The notes beneath the pieces are model-generated. The model saw only the letters and a program-made list of their open reading frames with translations, did not search any database and was not told where the DNA came from. DNA of 64,000 nucleotides, taken from assembly GCA_040753795.1 (NCBI GenBank), contig JBFMDX010000005.1, positions 62,001 to 126,000 on the forward strand, given 5' to 3'. The stretch is from Thermodesulfobacteriota bacterium. Lineage in GTDB: Bacteria > Desulfobacterota > Desulfobacteria > Desulfobacterales > Desulfosudaceae. A program made the position numbers and the translations under genes. Below are positions 36,333 to 45,799 of the stretch, piece after piece; positions within the stretch are counted from its first letter, which is position 1, and each line of letters begins with the position of its first letter.

Positions 36333-36953
36333 TTATGCTTGATCCGCCCATTTTAACTGCTTTTGCAGATATTGCAGCGTTAGTCGCATGCAGGCCTGTA
36401 AAGTCTGCCCAACCCCGTCACCATTCAAAGCACTGGCTTCAAAAGTGGGAACTTTCAACTGGCGGTTGAGGTCTTTTTCCATCTGCTCAATCGACATAAT
36501 GGGAATATTGTCTTTGGCCAGATCGCGTTTATTATATTGAAGCACCAGCGGAAGTTTAAAAATGCTAAGGCCGTATTCTTTTAAATTGTTCTGCAGGTCC
36601 TTTAATGAAAGCATGTTCTTTTCCCGACGGATTTCCATGGAATCGGCGACAAAAACAACACCGTCGGCGCCTTTTAAAACAAGTTTTCGAGTGGAGCTGT
36701 ACTGGACCTGGCCGGGAACGGTGAACAGCTGCACCCGCACATCACAGCCTTTTATCTTGCCCAGCTCCATGGGAAGGAAATCGAAAAACAGTGTCCGGTC
36801 GCCTTCGGTATCGATGGACACCATTTCGCCCTTGACCTGCTTTTTGTACGCCTTGAAAATATATTCAAGATTGGTGGTTTTCCCTCCCCGACCCGGACCG
36901 TAATAAACAATTTTACATTCGATTTCCCGTTTATTTATATTAAAAACAGCCAT
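36333..36953 (-). CDS. MglA-like small Ras-family GTPase
   Basis: A 206-residue GTPase. P-loop YYGPGRGGKTTNL lies near residue 17, the switch region reads TEGDRTLFFDFLPMELG, the PGQVQY motif (VPGQVQYSSTRKLVLKG) replaces DxxGQ, and QYNKRD supplies base recognition. MglA proteins set cell polarity and control motility, for example in Myxococcus gliding and type IV pili. Their partner MglB (roadblock) was not seen. It is controlled by a promoter with an operator-like palindrome just upstream. The operon continues with DUF4388, PilZ, purC and ParB-like genes. Confidence 0.92.
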   Translation of the reverse strand: MAVFNINKREIECKIVYYGPGRGGKTTNLEYIFKAYKKQVKGEMVSIDTEGDRTLFFDFLPMELGKIKGCDVRVQLFTVPGQVQYSSTRKLVLKGADGVVFVADSMEIRREKNMLSLKDLQNNLKEYGLSIFKLPLVLQYNKRDLAKDNIPIMSIEQMEKDLNRQLKVPTFEASALNGDGVGQTLQACMRLTLQYLQKQLKWADQA

Positions 36954-37024
36954 AGCAGTATCAGCGACCTTTGCCAGAGAAAACCGTTGTCAGCGATAAA
37001 TAATCACCATATCAGTCCATCGGG

Positions 37025-37056
37025 TGTAAATATAACATATTTACAACGGTCTGCAA
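37025..37056 (-). promoter_or_regulatory. Promoter with overlapping 21-base operator palindrome upstream of the MglA-like gene
   Basis: The minus strand has TTGCAG (37056-37051) and TATATT (37034-37029) with a 16-base spacer. Over the -10 box lies a perfect inverted repeat, TGTAAATAT, three bases, ATATTTACA, at 37025-37045. A symmetric protein binding there would block RNA polymerase. The start codon is about 70 bases away. The symmetry is plain; the promoter call is moderate. Confidence 0.5.
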
Positions 37057-37101
37057 AAAAATAAAATGTTTTTTTTATTAATTTTGATAGTAATAAAGAG
37101 A

Positions 37102-37986
37102 TTACAGGCTGTCAATCTTTATATCCATGCTGTAATCCCCTTCTTTGGGGCCGGAGGAAATCCTGGTTTTGGAAGCAACCGTACCGGATCCCCGGAAGAT
37201 AGCGATGGGAGAATAAAAATGGACATCGTCCAGCCGGGTACCCTCTTCCAGATCCTTGATGCGCTCCTCCTCGGACTTGTCGATAATCAGGCTGACGACA
37301 TTACCGGATTGAAAGCTCACGTCAAGTTCCAGCTGGTCTCCGTTGGCGAGTGTTATGGCAACTGCGCTGATATCCAGAAAATCGTTTTCATCCACGCCGC
37401 CGCCGCCGGTTAGTGCCTCGGAACGCGCGGCGCCCTTTTCATCCCATTTCTTGTCAAGAATATCCTCAAAAAACGCCTTTACTTTTTTTAGTTCATCTTC
37501 CGAAAAAAGATTATCATTCTTCCATTCGGTAAGTTGTGAAAAGGCTTCGTCGGAAGATTTATAGGCGATGAGGCATCGCAGAATATTCTTGGCGGCCTGA
37601 ACCCGCTGGGTGTCTACCTCCAGCAACCGGCGGAATTCGGCGATGGCGTCGTTATACTGACCGAATTTGGCCAGGGCAACGGCCCCCTCCAGGGCGGCGG
37701 CATGCTCATCATTTTCGGCTGACTGCGAAAAAAGTTTTCGAATCAGCTGATTGACTTCGGCCGACATCTGGGGGTTGTCGGAAACACCTTCCACCCTGAC
37801 GATACTGCTTTGGACTTTCTCTATTTTTTTGGAAATATTCTTAAGCAGTTTCTCCCGGTTGGGAAGCTGTTTGCTTTTCTGAATGATTTTCTTGACACGG
37901 TCATACGTCGCCCGGGATTCATTATACAGACCCTGGGAGCGGTACAGTTCAGCCTGCTGCAAGAGTGATTTGATTTTATCCCGCAT
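37102..37986 (-). CDS. Tetratricopeptide-like signalling protein of unknown function
   Basis: A 294-residue cytoplasmic protein. Residues 1-75 are basic helical (LLQQAELYRSQGLYNESR), then TPR-like helices (LAKFGQYNDAIAEFRRLLEVD near 105-125), an acidic segment around 165-180, and a C-terminal beta-rich domain from about 200 (VAITLANGDQLELDVSFQSG, SPIAIFRGSGTVA) that resembles a degenerate PilZ-like barrel. I cannot name it. Its position next to the MglA/PilZ operon and its own strong promoter suggest a part in the same signalling network. The C-terminal resemblance is weak. Confidence 0.6.
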   Translation of the reverse strand: MRDKIKSLLQQAELYRSQGLYNESRATYDRVKKIIQKSKQLPNREKLLKNISKKIEKVQSSIVRVEGVSDNPQMSAEVNQLIRKLFSQSAENDEHAAALEGAVALAKFGQYNDAIAEFRRLLEVDTQRVQAAKNILRCLIAYKSSDEAFSQLTEWKNDNLFSEDELKKVKAFFEDILDKKWDEKGAARSEALTGGGGVDENDFLDISAVAITLANGDQLELDVSFQSGNVVSLIIDKSEEERIKDLEEGTRLDDVHFYSPIAIFRGSGTVASKTRISSGPKEGDYSMDIKIDSL

Positions 37987-38066
37987 CTTTACGCAGAATC
38001 CTCTAAATCATCAGTATTACATAAAGTTCGGTCCCCGGCACATCCCCTTTGCCACAAACGAAAGGT

Positions 38067-38096
38067 ATATTACCAACGATGAATATTTATTGTCAA
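38067..38096 (-). promoter_or_regulatory. Strong sigma-70-like promoter for the TPR-like gene
   Basis: TTGACA (38096-38091) and TAATAT (38072-38067) are separated by 18 bases on the minus strand. Transcription would begin near 38060 and the ATG is at 37986. An AGAGGA ribosome site is twelve bases before it. Confidence 0.55.
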
Positions 38097-38135
38097 TATA
38101 TAGATATCGCCGACCGAAAATGGACAGGTAAAAAA

Positions 38136-39719
38136 CTAATTTCCGGTCCCTTTCGCGGCCAGCGCGTCGGCAGCCTTGACAAAATCGCCGGCCATATTGG
38201 AAGCCATGGTCACAAAGGCCAGCCGGCTCTTGTCGACGCCGGTTTCATCCAGCATCCGGAACGCCTCATTCACCCGCCACTTGGCGTAATTGCTGCCATA
38301 TTCAGACTTACAGTTGCCGTTATGGCAGGCGGCGACAAGCACCCCTCCAGCTCCTTCGGCAAAGGCGGACAGAATATAATGAAGATCGACCTTCCCGGCG
38401 CAGGGAACTTTGATGATGGAAAGTTTTTCCGGCAGCGATAGGCCGAAGCGGCCGGCCGCTTCGGCTGCTTCCGCGGCCGAATTTTCGCAGCAGAAGGCAA
38501 TAATGGCGCCGCTGGTTTTTCGCGCCGCCTGCCGGATCGCCGTGTTCATCTCGTCATCCGTAAAAGACAACAGTTGAATGGCGTCATTGGGACATTCACT
38601 GGCACAGATGCCGCAGCCCTGGCAGGCCACCGGCGACACAACCGCCTTGTCTTCCCAGTAAATGGCGCCGTGAGGACAGCACCGGTAGCAGGTCAGGCAG
38701 ATGGCGCATTTTTCCCGGTCGACGACGGCTATCCGGTCCGAAGGCAGTGCCGCGTTAAACAGCGTCTTCAGTTCCTGAACGACCGCGGACACATCGGTGA
38801 CGCAACCGGTCAGCGTCTGCGTCAGGCGGGCACCGCCGACCACATAAATCCCCTTGCGGTTGGAACGGGCGGGAAAGCGATGGACGTTATCCTTCTGCAG
38901 ATAACCCGAAGGCGTCATGTGCAGACCGAGGACATCCGATAATGAATCGTTTTCCGCGTCGGTATGATTTTTTTCATCCACCACCAGCAGGTCATGGGTG
39001 GCCACGACCGGCCGTCCCAGAACCACGTCATCGAATGAAACGCTGGTGCCATTGATCGCGGGAGCCTGCTTCATCTTGAAATAAACAGCGCCCTTATCCC
39101 GGCCCTCCTTGTACATCCGGTCCAGGCCGTTATCCGTCAACTTGATGTCATTCACGTAGACGGAAGCGCTGCCCCCGCCTTCCATGACCGACAGGACGGC
39201 CCGGAAAATACGTTTCATGGTGATGGGATCACTGTTGTGCTTGAGTCCGACCAGAAAACCGACGCTCTGGTCCTTGACTTTTCCTTCCCCGATACGGGTT
39301 TCCATCTGGGAAAGCGAAAGAACATTGCCGGAAAGTTCCAGCCCGTATTCCTGATGCATGGAATCGGCTTTTAAATCCGTAGCCACAACAATGGCGCCGA
39401 TTTTCCTGTCGGTACAGACGCCGTTATCGCCGGCCAGCTGGACGGTAAAATCACCGCACACGCCGGCGGCCCGGGTCAGCCGGACGTTATCAAGAATTTC
39501 GACATGTTTGCTGGACGCGGCCCGGCCGGCGAGCTTCTGCCATTCAGCCCGGGCTTCATCACTGACGCCCAGCAACGCGGCCGGCTGGTTATCGGCTTTG
39601 CCGCTCTGTTTGGCCAGCAGGACCCGGTACCCTGCGGCAGCAAGGGTGACGGCCGTACCGTCCCCGGTTAAATTCCCGCCGATGACCAGGACGTCGGTAT
39701 TCATGCTGATTTTTTCCAT
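38136..39719 (-). CDS. QmoB-like protein: HdrA-type flavoprotein with two [4Fe-4S] ferredoxin clusters and MvhD domain
   Basis: A 527-residue protein. Residues 8-35 (VLVIGGNLTGDGTAVTL) form an FAD Rossmann fold, 280-315 the second FAD segment (YVVGGARLTQTL). Two ferredoxin motifs follow: Cys 338, 341, 344, 348 and Cys 366, 369, 372, 376. Residues 405-527 match MvhD/FrhD, with CC at 410-411, PCAGKVD at 439 and ACHNGNCK at 464-471, a [2Fe-2S] site. This order is that of QmoB of sulfate reducers. The HdrA-like part lacks the central cysteine cluster that QmoA-like proteins keep. It follows QmoA-like by four bases after GGGAG. Likely electron entry or exit for the MetFV enzyme; coupling is inferred. 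Confidence 0.85.
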   Translation of the reverse strand: MEKISMNTDVLVIGGNLTGDGTAVTLAAAGYRVLLAKQSGKADNQPAALLGVSDEARAEWQKLAGRAASSKHVEILDNVRLTRAAGVCGDFTVQLAGDNGVCTDRKIGAIVVATDLKADSMHQEYGLELSGNVLSLSQMETRIGEGKVKDQSVGFLVGLKHNSDPITMKRIFRAVLSVMEGGGSASVYVNDIKLTDNGLDRMYKEGRDKGAVYFKMKQAPAINGTSVSFDDVVLGRPVVATHDLLVVDEKNHTDAENDSLSDVLGLHMTPSGYLQKDNVHRFPARSNRKGIYVVGGARLTQTLTGCVTDVSAVVQELKTLFNAALPSDRIAVVDREKCAICLTCYRCCPHGAIYWEDKAVVSPVACQGCGICASECPNDAIQLLSFTDDEMNTAIRQAARKTSGAIIAFCCENSAAEAAEAAGRFGLSLPEKLSIIKVPCAGKVDLHYILSAFAEGAGGVLVAACHNGNCKSEYGSNYAKWRVNEAFRMLDETGVDKSRLAFVTMASNMAGDFVKAADALAAKGTGN

Positions 39720-39723
39720 AATA

Positions 39724-41019
39724 CTATTCTCCCAGATATTTCATGGCTTCCCCTGCCGCCTTGATCGCCTGGGCAATGGAAGCTTCGATTGTTTTCGGCT
39801 GATGCGCGGTTCCGGCCACAAAAACGCCCTTTTTCTTCGTCCGGGTCGCGTCGATCTCCCCTGACAATTTAAAAAATCCGTCCTGATCCACGGCCAGGCC
39901 GAACAAATCCGCGAGAACCAGGTTGTCCGGATTGGGCGTAATGCCAATGGACAGCACCAGGAGATCAAACATATTATACGCGGCCTTGCCCGCCGCGGCT
40001 TGCGGGGTTGCACCCTCTGCGGCCGCCGGTTCGCTCATCTCCAATGGTTTCGCGGCCGTGCCATCCTCATCATAAAAACGGATGGACAAGTTGTCGTTGT
40101 CTCCGGGGAAAACATCCACCGGTATGCTTCGGACAAACCGGAAGTTATTGTGACAGGCTTCATAAAAAACCGGGAATTCCTTGCCGATGTTCTGGATATC
40201 CATATAAAAGACGGTAACGTCCGTATCGGGAAAACGATGTTTCACGGAACGGGCCGACCGCAGGGCATACGAACAGCAGACCCGGGAGCACCAGAGATTG
40301 CCGAGCCGCTCGTCCCGGCTGCCGACGCATTGAATAAAAGCGATCTTTTTCGCCGGAAGCCCGTCCGAAGGACGGACCAGAGCGCCTTTTTCCCGCTTGA
40401 TCCGCTCCATATCCAGCCCGCTGATGACGTTGGGAAATTTCCCGTAGCCATAGGTCCCTTTTTTGGACGCATCAAAGGGGGCGAAACCCGTCGCCACGAT
40501 GACCGCGTCCGCTTTTACGGTTTTGGTGGACGCTTTGGCATCAAGGTGGATGGCCTTTTTCGGGCAAAGCTTCACCAGCGGTTTGCATTCGCCAATCATG
40601 TCCGGATTCAGGGCGTACAGGGGATTATTGTTTTTGGAATATCCCCGCAGCACCGCCCCCTTTACCGGGGATTTTTCATAACAGACGCCGCAGTTATTGC
40701 ATTTTTCCGGATCAATATACTGCGGGCCTTTTTTCAACGTGATCGCAAAATTCTCTTTGTAATTGACTTTTTCGATCTCGGAGAAAAGGTGCACCGATGC
40801 TTTTTTGTCGCTGCCGACATCCTTGAGCAGTTGCTCCACGCTGCATGCGCCGCACTGCATGCATTCATCCGTCGCCTTGCAGGTATAACCGATGGCGTGC
40901 CCACCCAGAAAATTCGTCTTCTCGATTATATGGACGCCCACACCGGATCCTGACAGTGCCCTGGCCGCCGCCAGCCCCGCGGTCCCGCCACCGATAATTG
41001 CCACATTTTTTCCTGCCAT
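39724..41019 (-). CDS. QmoA/HdrA-like FAD and iron-sulfur protein
   Basis: A 431-residue flavoprotein. FAD loop VAIIGGGTAGLAAARAL at residues 6-22; cysteines 47, 53, 56 and 59 near the start; a ferredoxin-like group 107, 110, 113 with a late fourth C152 before Pro; and the HdrA/QmoA landmark CVGSRDER followed by WCSRVCC (231, 244, 248, 249). The last FAD segment is GVFVAGTAHQPKTI. QmoA and HdrA pass electrons between quinone or disulfide partners and iron-sulfur proteins. I start at ATG 41019, with AAGGAG 13 bases upstream; the longer open frame overlaps metF. No QmoC or HdrBC membrane or heterodisulfide subunit follows. Confidence 0.87.
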   Translation of the reverse strand: MAGKNVAIIGGGTAGLAAARALSGSGVGVHIIEKTNFLGGHAIGYTCKATDECMQCGACSVEQLLKDVGSDKKASVHLFSEIEKVNYKENFAITLKKGPQYIDPEKCNNCGVCYEKSPVKGAVLRGYSKNNNPLYALNPDMIGECKPLVKLCPKKAIHLDAKASTKTVKADAVIVATGFAPFDASKKGTYGYGKFPNVISGLDMERIKREKGALVRPSDGLPAKKIAFIQCVGSRDERLGNLWCSRVCCSYALRSARSVKHRFPDTDVTVFYMDIQNIGKEFPVFYEACHNNFRFVRSIPVDVFPGDNDNLSIRFYDEDGTAAKPLEMSEPAAAEGATPQAAAGKAAYNMFDLLVLSIGITPNPDNLVLADLFGLAVDQDGFFKLSGEIDATRTKKKGVFVAGTAHQPKTIEASIAQAIKAAGEAMKYLGE

Positions 41020-41077
41020 ATCCGTTCTCAAGCTCCTTGTATTCAAATTATCCGAAGATACAATTCTTAAGCTAACA

Positions 41078-42001
41078 TTAAACTTCCGGCCTCGGAAGGA
41101 CGCCGGCCCTTTCCGCAATTTCAGGAACCTTGTGCTCCCATTCAATCGCCATCAGATGAACGCCGGCGACGCCTTTCATCTCCCTGAATTCCGCGATCTG
41201 CTCGCAGGCGATCTTGATCCCCTCGTTGGCCTGTTCGTTTTTGGGCACGCCCTTGAGCCGGTTGATAATTTCATCCGGGACATCCATGCCCGGCACGTTC
41301 AGCTTCATGTACCTGGCCATACCGAGGCTTTTCATGGGGGTAACGCCGGCCAGAATAAACACCTTTTCGGTCAGCCCCATGTCATTGGCCTGCTTGACCC
41401 ATTCCCGCATCCGCTTCATGTTGAACACACACTGGGTCTGAATAAAATCGGCTCCGGCGGCGACTTTTTTCGCCAGACGATGCACCCGCCATTCGTGAGG
41501 TCTGGCAAAGGGATTGGCGGCAGCGCCGATAAACATGCGGGGCGGCACGTCGATTTCCTGACCGCTCAAGAACTTGCCTTCATCCCGCATCATTCTAATG
41601 GTGTTAACCAGTTGCATGGAATCAATGTCAAAAACGCCCTTGGCCTGGGGGTGGTCGCCGAACTGCATGTGGTCGCCGGACAGGCATAGAATATTGTGAA
41701 TTCCATGGGCATAGGCGCCGAGGATATCCGCCTGCATGGCCAGCCGGTTACGATCCCGGCAGACCATCTGGAAGTTGGGCTCCAGCCCTTCCGTAATGGC
41801 GATCAGCGAGGCGGCAAAACTCGACATCCGGACGACCGCCGTCTGGTTGTCGGTGACATTGACCATGTCCACCATGCCTTTCAGGTGCGAGGCTTTCTTT
41901 CGCAACGCTTCTACATTAGCGCCCCGGGGAGGACCGAGTTCACCGGTAAACGCGAAATGGCCCGCACGAAGTATTTTCTCCAGTCTGCTATCAGATTTCA
42001 T
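41078..42001 (-). CDS. metF: Methylenetetrahydrofolate reductase
   Basis: A 307-residue TIM-barrel flavoenzyme that reduces 5,10-methylene-THF to 5-methyl-THF. Active-site Glu is in FTGELGPPRG (E21), DNQ of VTDNQTAVVR and the LSGDH segment (CLSGDHMQFGDHP) contact folate and flavin. ATG 42001 follows AAGGAC. In acetogens and sulfate reducers it acts in the methyl branch of the Wood-Ljungdahl pathway. Its operon order metV-metF followed by HdrA/Qmo-like genes suggests electrons other than NADH alone. The enzyme class is firm. Confidence 0.93.
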   Translation of the reverse strand: MKSDSRLEKILRAGHFAFTGELGPPRGANVEALRKKASHLKGMVDMVNVTDNQTAVVRMSSFAASLIAITEGLEPNFQMVCRDRNRLAMQADILGAYAHGIHNILCLSGDHMQFGDHPQAKGVFDIDSMQLVNTIRMMRDEGKFLSGQEIDVPPRMFIGAAANPFARPHEWRVHRLAKKVAAGADFIQTQCVFNMKRMREWVKQANDMGLTEKVFILAGVTPMKSLGMARYMKLNVPGMDVPDEIINRLKGVPKNEQANEGIKIACEQIAEFREMKGVAGVHLMAIEWEHKVPEIAERAGVLPRPEV

Positions 42002-42024
42002 AATGTCCTTCTTTCCCGGGAAAA

Positions 42025-42708
42025 TTACCTTTCTTCAAAAAAAACCTTACGCTCTCTGTATCCCGACTGAATGAGCGTCTGCGGTTTGGTGTTTCTCCAG
42101 TCATTTACCGGATTCAACTTCAGAATATTTTCCAGACGATTTTGTGCGTTAAGGCGCTGATAAATCATGAACCAGGCGCATGGCTGATCCTTGCTGATTT
42201 CACAGCTCTCATTGTTGGTGCCGCCGCAGGGGCCGTTGAAAAGGGATTTGGCGCACATGGTCACCGGGCAGATTCCGCCCGTCAGGCCCAGCTGGCAATT
42301 ACCGCAGGCGCGGCATTTTTCCTCGTACCAGCCGGCATCCCGGTTGACGCCGATGAAATTGGTGTTGACGGCCGGGAACACGGGGATCCCGGGATATCTT
42401 TCGGCAAGGAATTGAATGCCGGCGCCGCAGGCCATGGAGAGCAGGGCGTCGTGTTGCGGTACCAGGTCATCCAGCTCGGCAAGAAATTCCATATCGCACT
42501 GCCGCTGCACGGTGGCCGCGCCGAATTCCGCGGAGCGACCCTGTTGCCGGGCGCTGATGGCCAATTCCGCGTTCAATATTCCGACCTCTTTTTCGCCACC
42601 CGTCAGGCAGACCGTTACGCAGGTGGCGCATCCCACGGTCAGCACCTTCCGGTAATTTTTGATAAACGCTTCGATTTCTTCAAACGGTTTTCGTTCAGCT
42701 ACTATCAT
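42025..42708 (-). CDS. metV: MetV-type zinc-binding partner of methylenetetrahydrofolate reductase
   Basis: A 227-residue protein of the methylene-THF reductase C-terminal family. Cysteine groups: CATCVTVC near residue 27, CRACGNCQLGLTGG and CPVTMCAKSLFNGPCGG near 145-175, and a final CEISKDQPC. In acetogens MetV binds MetF and carries zinc and iron-sulfur clusters. The ATG at 42708 follows AGGAGG by eight bases, a much better site than the earlier ATG at 42756. metF begins 24 bases after its stop. It is the promoter-proximal gene of the operon. Confidence 0.92.
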   Translation of the reverse strand: MIVAERKPFEEIEAFIKNYRKVLTVGCATCVTVCLTGGEKEVGILNAELAISARQQGRSAEFGAATVQRQCDMEFLAELDDLVPQHDALLSMACGAGIQFLAERYPGIPVFPAVNTNFIGVNRDAGWYEEKCRACGNCQLGLTGGICPVTMCAKSLFNGPCGGTNNESCEISKDQPCAWFMIYQRLNAQNRLENILKLNPVNDWRNTKPQTLIQSGYRERKVFFEER

Positions 42709-42885
42709 CTGGACATCCTCCTCATTGAGACGACCCTCATCATTGCTGATGGACAAAAAAGGTTACATGCCATAAAATCGGAAAAAATGTCAACGAATTT
42801 TATCGAAAACAAAAAACATTTTTTAACGTTTTCAGGTAACTATCTTTTTATACAATAAAAACGATCTGACTTGATAAGGTTTTGA

Positions 42886-42913
42886 TTGACATCAGGAATC
42901 TGCCGCCTAAAAT
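42886..42913 (+). promoter_or_regulatory. Sigma-70-like promoter for mdh
   Basis: TTGACA at 42886-42891 and TAAAAT at 42908-42913 are 16 bases apart. Transcription should begin about 50 bases before the mdh ATG at 42973, whose AAGGA ribosome site is at 42954-42958. The spacer also separates the divergent metV operon. Confidence 0.55.
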
Positions 42914-42948
42914 ACGGATAATTCAAAACTGTTTTTAAACCTCATTAA

Positions 42949-43905
<957 letters not shown>

Positions 43906-43923
43906 GGGCGCCCCCGCCCCGAT

Positions 43924-43983
43924 CCATCCGTCACCCGGGCAAGCGTACCGGCGGCACGGCATGCCTGCCCGGGAAACGGATGG
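43924..43983. terminator. Large imperfect hairpin between convergent mdh and a lipoprotein gene
   Basis: CCATCCGT (43924-43931), two bases, CCCGGGCA (43934-43941) pair with TGCCCGGG (43966-43973), two bases, ACGGATGG (43976-43983). The two-base bulges are symmetric, the inner loop is 24 bases and partly self-complementary. Lying 19 bases after mdh and 100 bases before the opposing stop, it probably terminates transcription, but there is no T run. Confidence 0.5.
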
Positions 43984-44084
43984 CGTCTCCCGTCGTTCGT
44001 CGTCATCGGCACGGTGAACGGCTTGATCAGGACAATTCTTCCGGCGCAACCGACGCGGGTCAACTTGATACCGGGCCGACAAAA

Positions 44085-45557
44085 TCACAAATCCCGAACC
44101 GCACGGACATTGCTGCCCATTCCCTTGGGCGTGCCGCCCCCGACGCCGGAATAAAAACCAATCACCCAAACCCGCGTCCGCTCAACGTGATAAGTCGTAG
44201 ACGACCAGTAGGCTGATCCTATGGTTTCTGGAAAAAAATCCAGGTCAATGGACGGGAGTTCGACGGTATAATCGACAATCGATCTCAGCTCCTTGATATT
44301 CGGCAGCCGCCAGTCCGAATACCCCGCCAGCGTCAGATTTTCGCAGTAGGCCAACCCCTCCTGCCAGGACATGGTATCCGTCGGAAATTTCGTCCACATC
44401 AGTCCGGTAACGTTATCGGTGACGGTGTTGTTGCCGTTGTCCCGGAAGGACGGGGCGTCGGTCCGTCCGCGGACCGCGCGTACATAACAAAGTTCCTCTT
44501 TTGCTGAAACGACCGGCCCACCGTCATAAAAATCAATGCGCCAGGCCAGGGTATCATCGGTCGCGTATGGTATGGCGGTCCAGTACTGGCCATTGATGGT
44601 GTTGGGGAAATAAGACCGGTCAATGGCCGGGCCATAGGCGCCGTAATTCACGATATAAGCCAGTTCATTGACGGTCGGCAACCGCCAGTCCGAATACCCG
44701 CCGAAATTATTGCGATTAAGATCAAGGATAAACTCCTGAGCGTCATTCCAGGTATAGGTAAAATCTTTGTCCTGAAGGTTCCCGTTGTCGGTCTTGAGTT
44801 CCCAAATCAGTCCGGTCACATTGTCTTTGACCATGGCCCAGACCGGAGTGTCATCGGGCAGTTCGCCAGCGCTGTCGTCCAGTTTGGTATAGGCGGAGCC
44901 ATCAAAACGATAGCAGGCATCCTGCCCGTAAAAAGCCTCTCCCGCGACGGGACAGGGGAAGATTCTTTCATTATATCCGTAGCAGACGCTCTGGCCGGTA
45001 TCAGGAACCGAAGAATCTCCGGCAACGCACTCCTCGTCAATGAACTGGTCGCCGTCATTATCAATTCCGTCACCACAGATTTCAGGCGGGCAACCGGGAT
45101 CGATCAAGCCGTCACAATCGTTATCCACATCGTCGGCGCAGATATCACCGCCTCCCGGATGGACGGCCGCGTCCATGTCATCACAGTCCACGGGAGTGAC
45201 GCAGCCCGCTCCGGCGTAATAACCGTCTTTATCGATATCGGTGCATCCGGGCGCGCAGCCCTCATCGATGTAATCGTCGAAGTCGTTATCAATGCCATCC
45301 GCGCATACTTCCGGGGCGCCGGGATAAATGGTCGCGTCGTTGTCGTTCGGGTCAATGGTGGTGCCGCAGCCGGCCTGACCATAGTAGCCGTCCGAATCCG
45401 CGTCCGTGCAGGTATAATCAATCTCATTTTCTCTGGAGACGCCGCCGCCGCCTGTATCGCAACCGATAACGCCGGTCAGCATCGCCAGCGCAAAAACCGC
45501 AACGGTCAGCATTGTGGCAAAATGAATCGTATGAAAAATTTCTGATAAGCGCCTCAT
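44085..45557 (-). CDS. Lipoprotein with MopE-type metal-binding repeats and two DUF1566 (Lcl) domains
   Basis: A 490-residue secreted lipoprotein (lipobox LTGVIGC). Residues about 40-185 contain three Cys/Asp-rich repeats of the putative metal-binding (MopE-like) type, each near DADSDGYYGQAGC and ICADDVDNDCDGLIDPGC. Two DUF1566 domains follow, each with the marker GYSDWRLP (near 300 and 410) and a YWSS or YWTA segment. DUF1566 domains resemble C-type lectin folds and occur in surface proteins. Start ATG 45557 has AAGGAG six bases upstream, and supersedes the longer open frame. Function is unknown; surface binding is a guess. Confidence 0.85.
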   Translation of the reverse strand: MRRLSEIFHTIHFATMLTVAVFALAMLTGVIGCDTGGGGVSRENEIDYTCTDADSDGYYGQAGCGTTIDPNDNDATIYPGAPEVCADGIDNDFDDYIDEGCAPGCTDIDKDGYYAGAGCVTPVDCDDMDAAVHPGGGDICADDVDNDCDGLIDPGCPPEICGDGIDNDGDQFIDEECVAGDSSVPDTGQSVCYGYNERIFPCPVAGEAFYGQDACYRFDGSAYTKLDDSAGELPDDTPVWAMVKDNVTGLIWELKTDNGNLQDKDFTYTWNDAQEFILDLNRNNFGGYSDWRLPTVNELAYIVNYGAYGPAIDRSYFPNTINGQYWTAIPYATDDTLAWRIDFYDGGPVVSAKEELCYVRAVRGRTDAPSFRDNGNNTVTDNVTGLMWTKFPTDTMSWQEGLAYCENLTLAGYSDWRLPNIKELRSIVDYTVELPSIDLDFFPETIGSAYWSSTTYHVERTRVWVIGFYSGVGGGTPKGMGSNVRAVRDL

Positions 45558-45642
45558 GACGTTCTCCTTTTTGTCCTGCCATATCATGGAATCAACCATA
45601 CGGTGACTTCCTTGCCATCGACAGGGCGAATTGAATGTATTC

Positions 45643-45671
45643 ATCCTATTTAAACATAACTAAAATTTCAA
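45643..45671 (-). promoter_or_regulatory. Promoter-like element upstream of the first MopE/DUF1566 lipoprotein
   Basis: TTGAAA (45671-45666) and TAGGAT (45648-45643) are separated by 17 bases on the minus strand, about 85 bases before the ATG at 45557. It is moderately close to consensus and lies after the nested hairpin, so the second lipoprotein gene may have its own transcript. Confidence 0.35.
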
Positions 45672-45710
45672 CGATCTTTTCTCCGGCTTATTCTCCGGAT
45701 TCGTCTTAAC

Positions 45711-45763
45711 AGCCGGTTTCATCCTGAGCCACGATGAGCAGATAGCCTCAGCGGGGACCGGCT
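45711..45763. terminator. Nested stem-loop between the two lipoprotein genes
   Basis: Outer arms AGCCGGT (45711-45717) and ACCGGCT (45757-45763) enclose an inner helix of CTGAG with CTCAG. It follows the stop of the 45800-47128 gene by about 40 bases. There is no T run; it may be a processing or termination element. Confidence 0.35.
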
Positions 45764-45799
45764 CTCATGACGCCTGTTACCGAAATGATTGGAGGCAAG

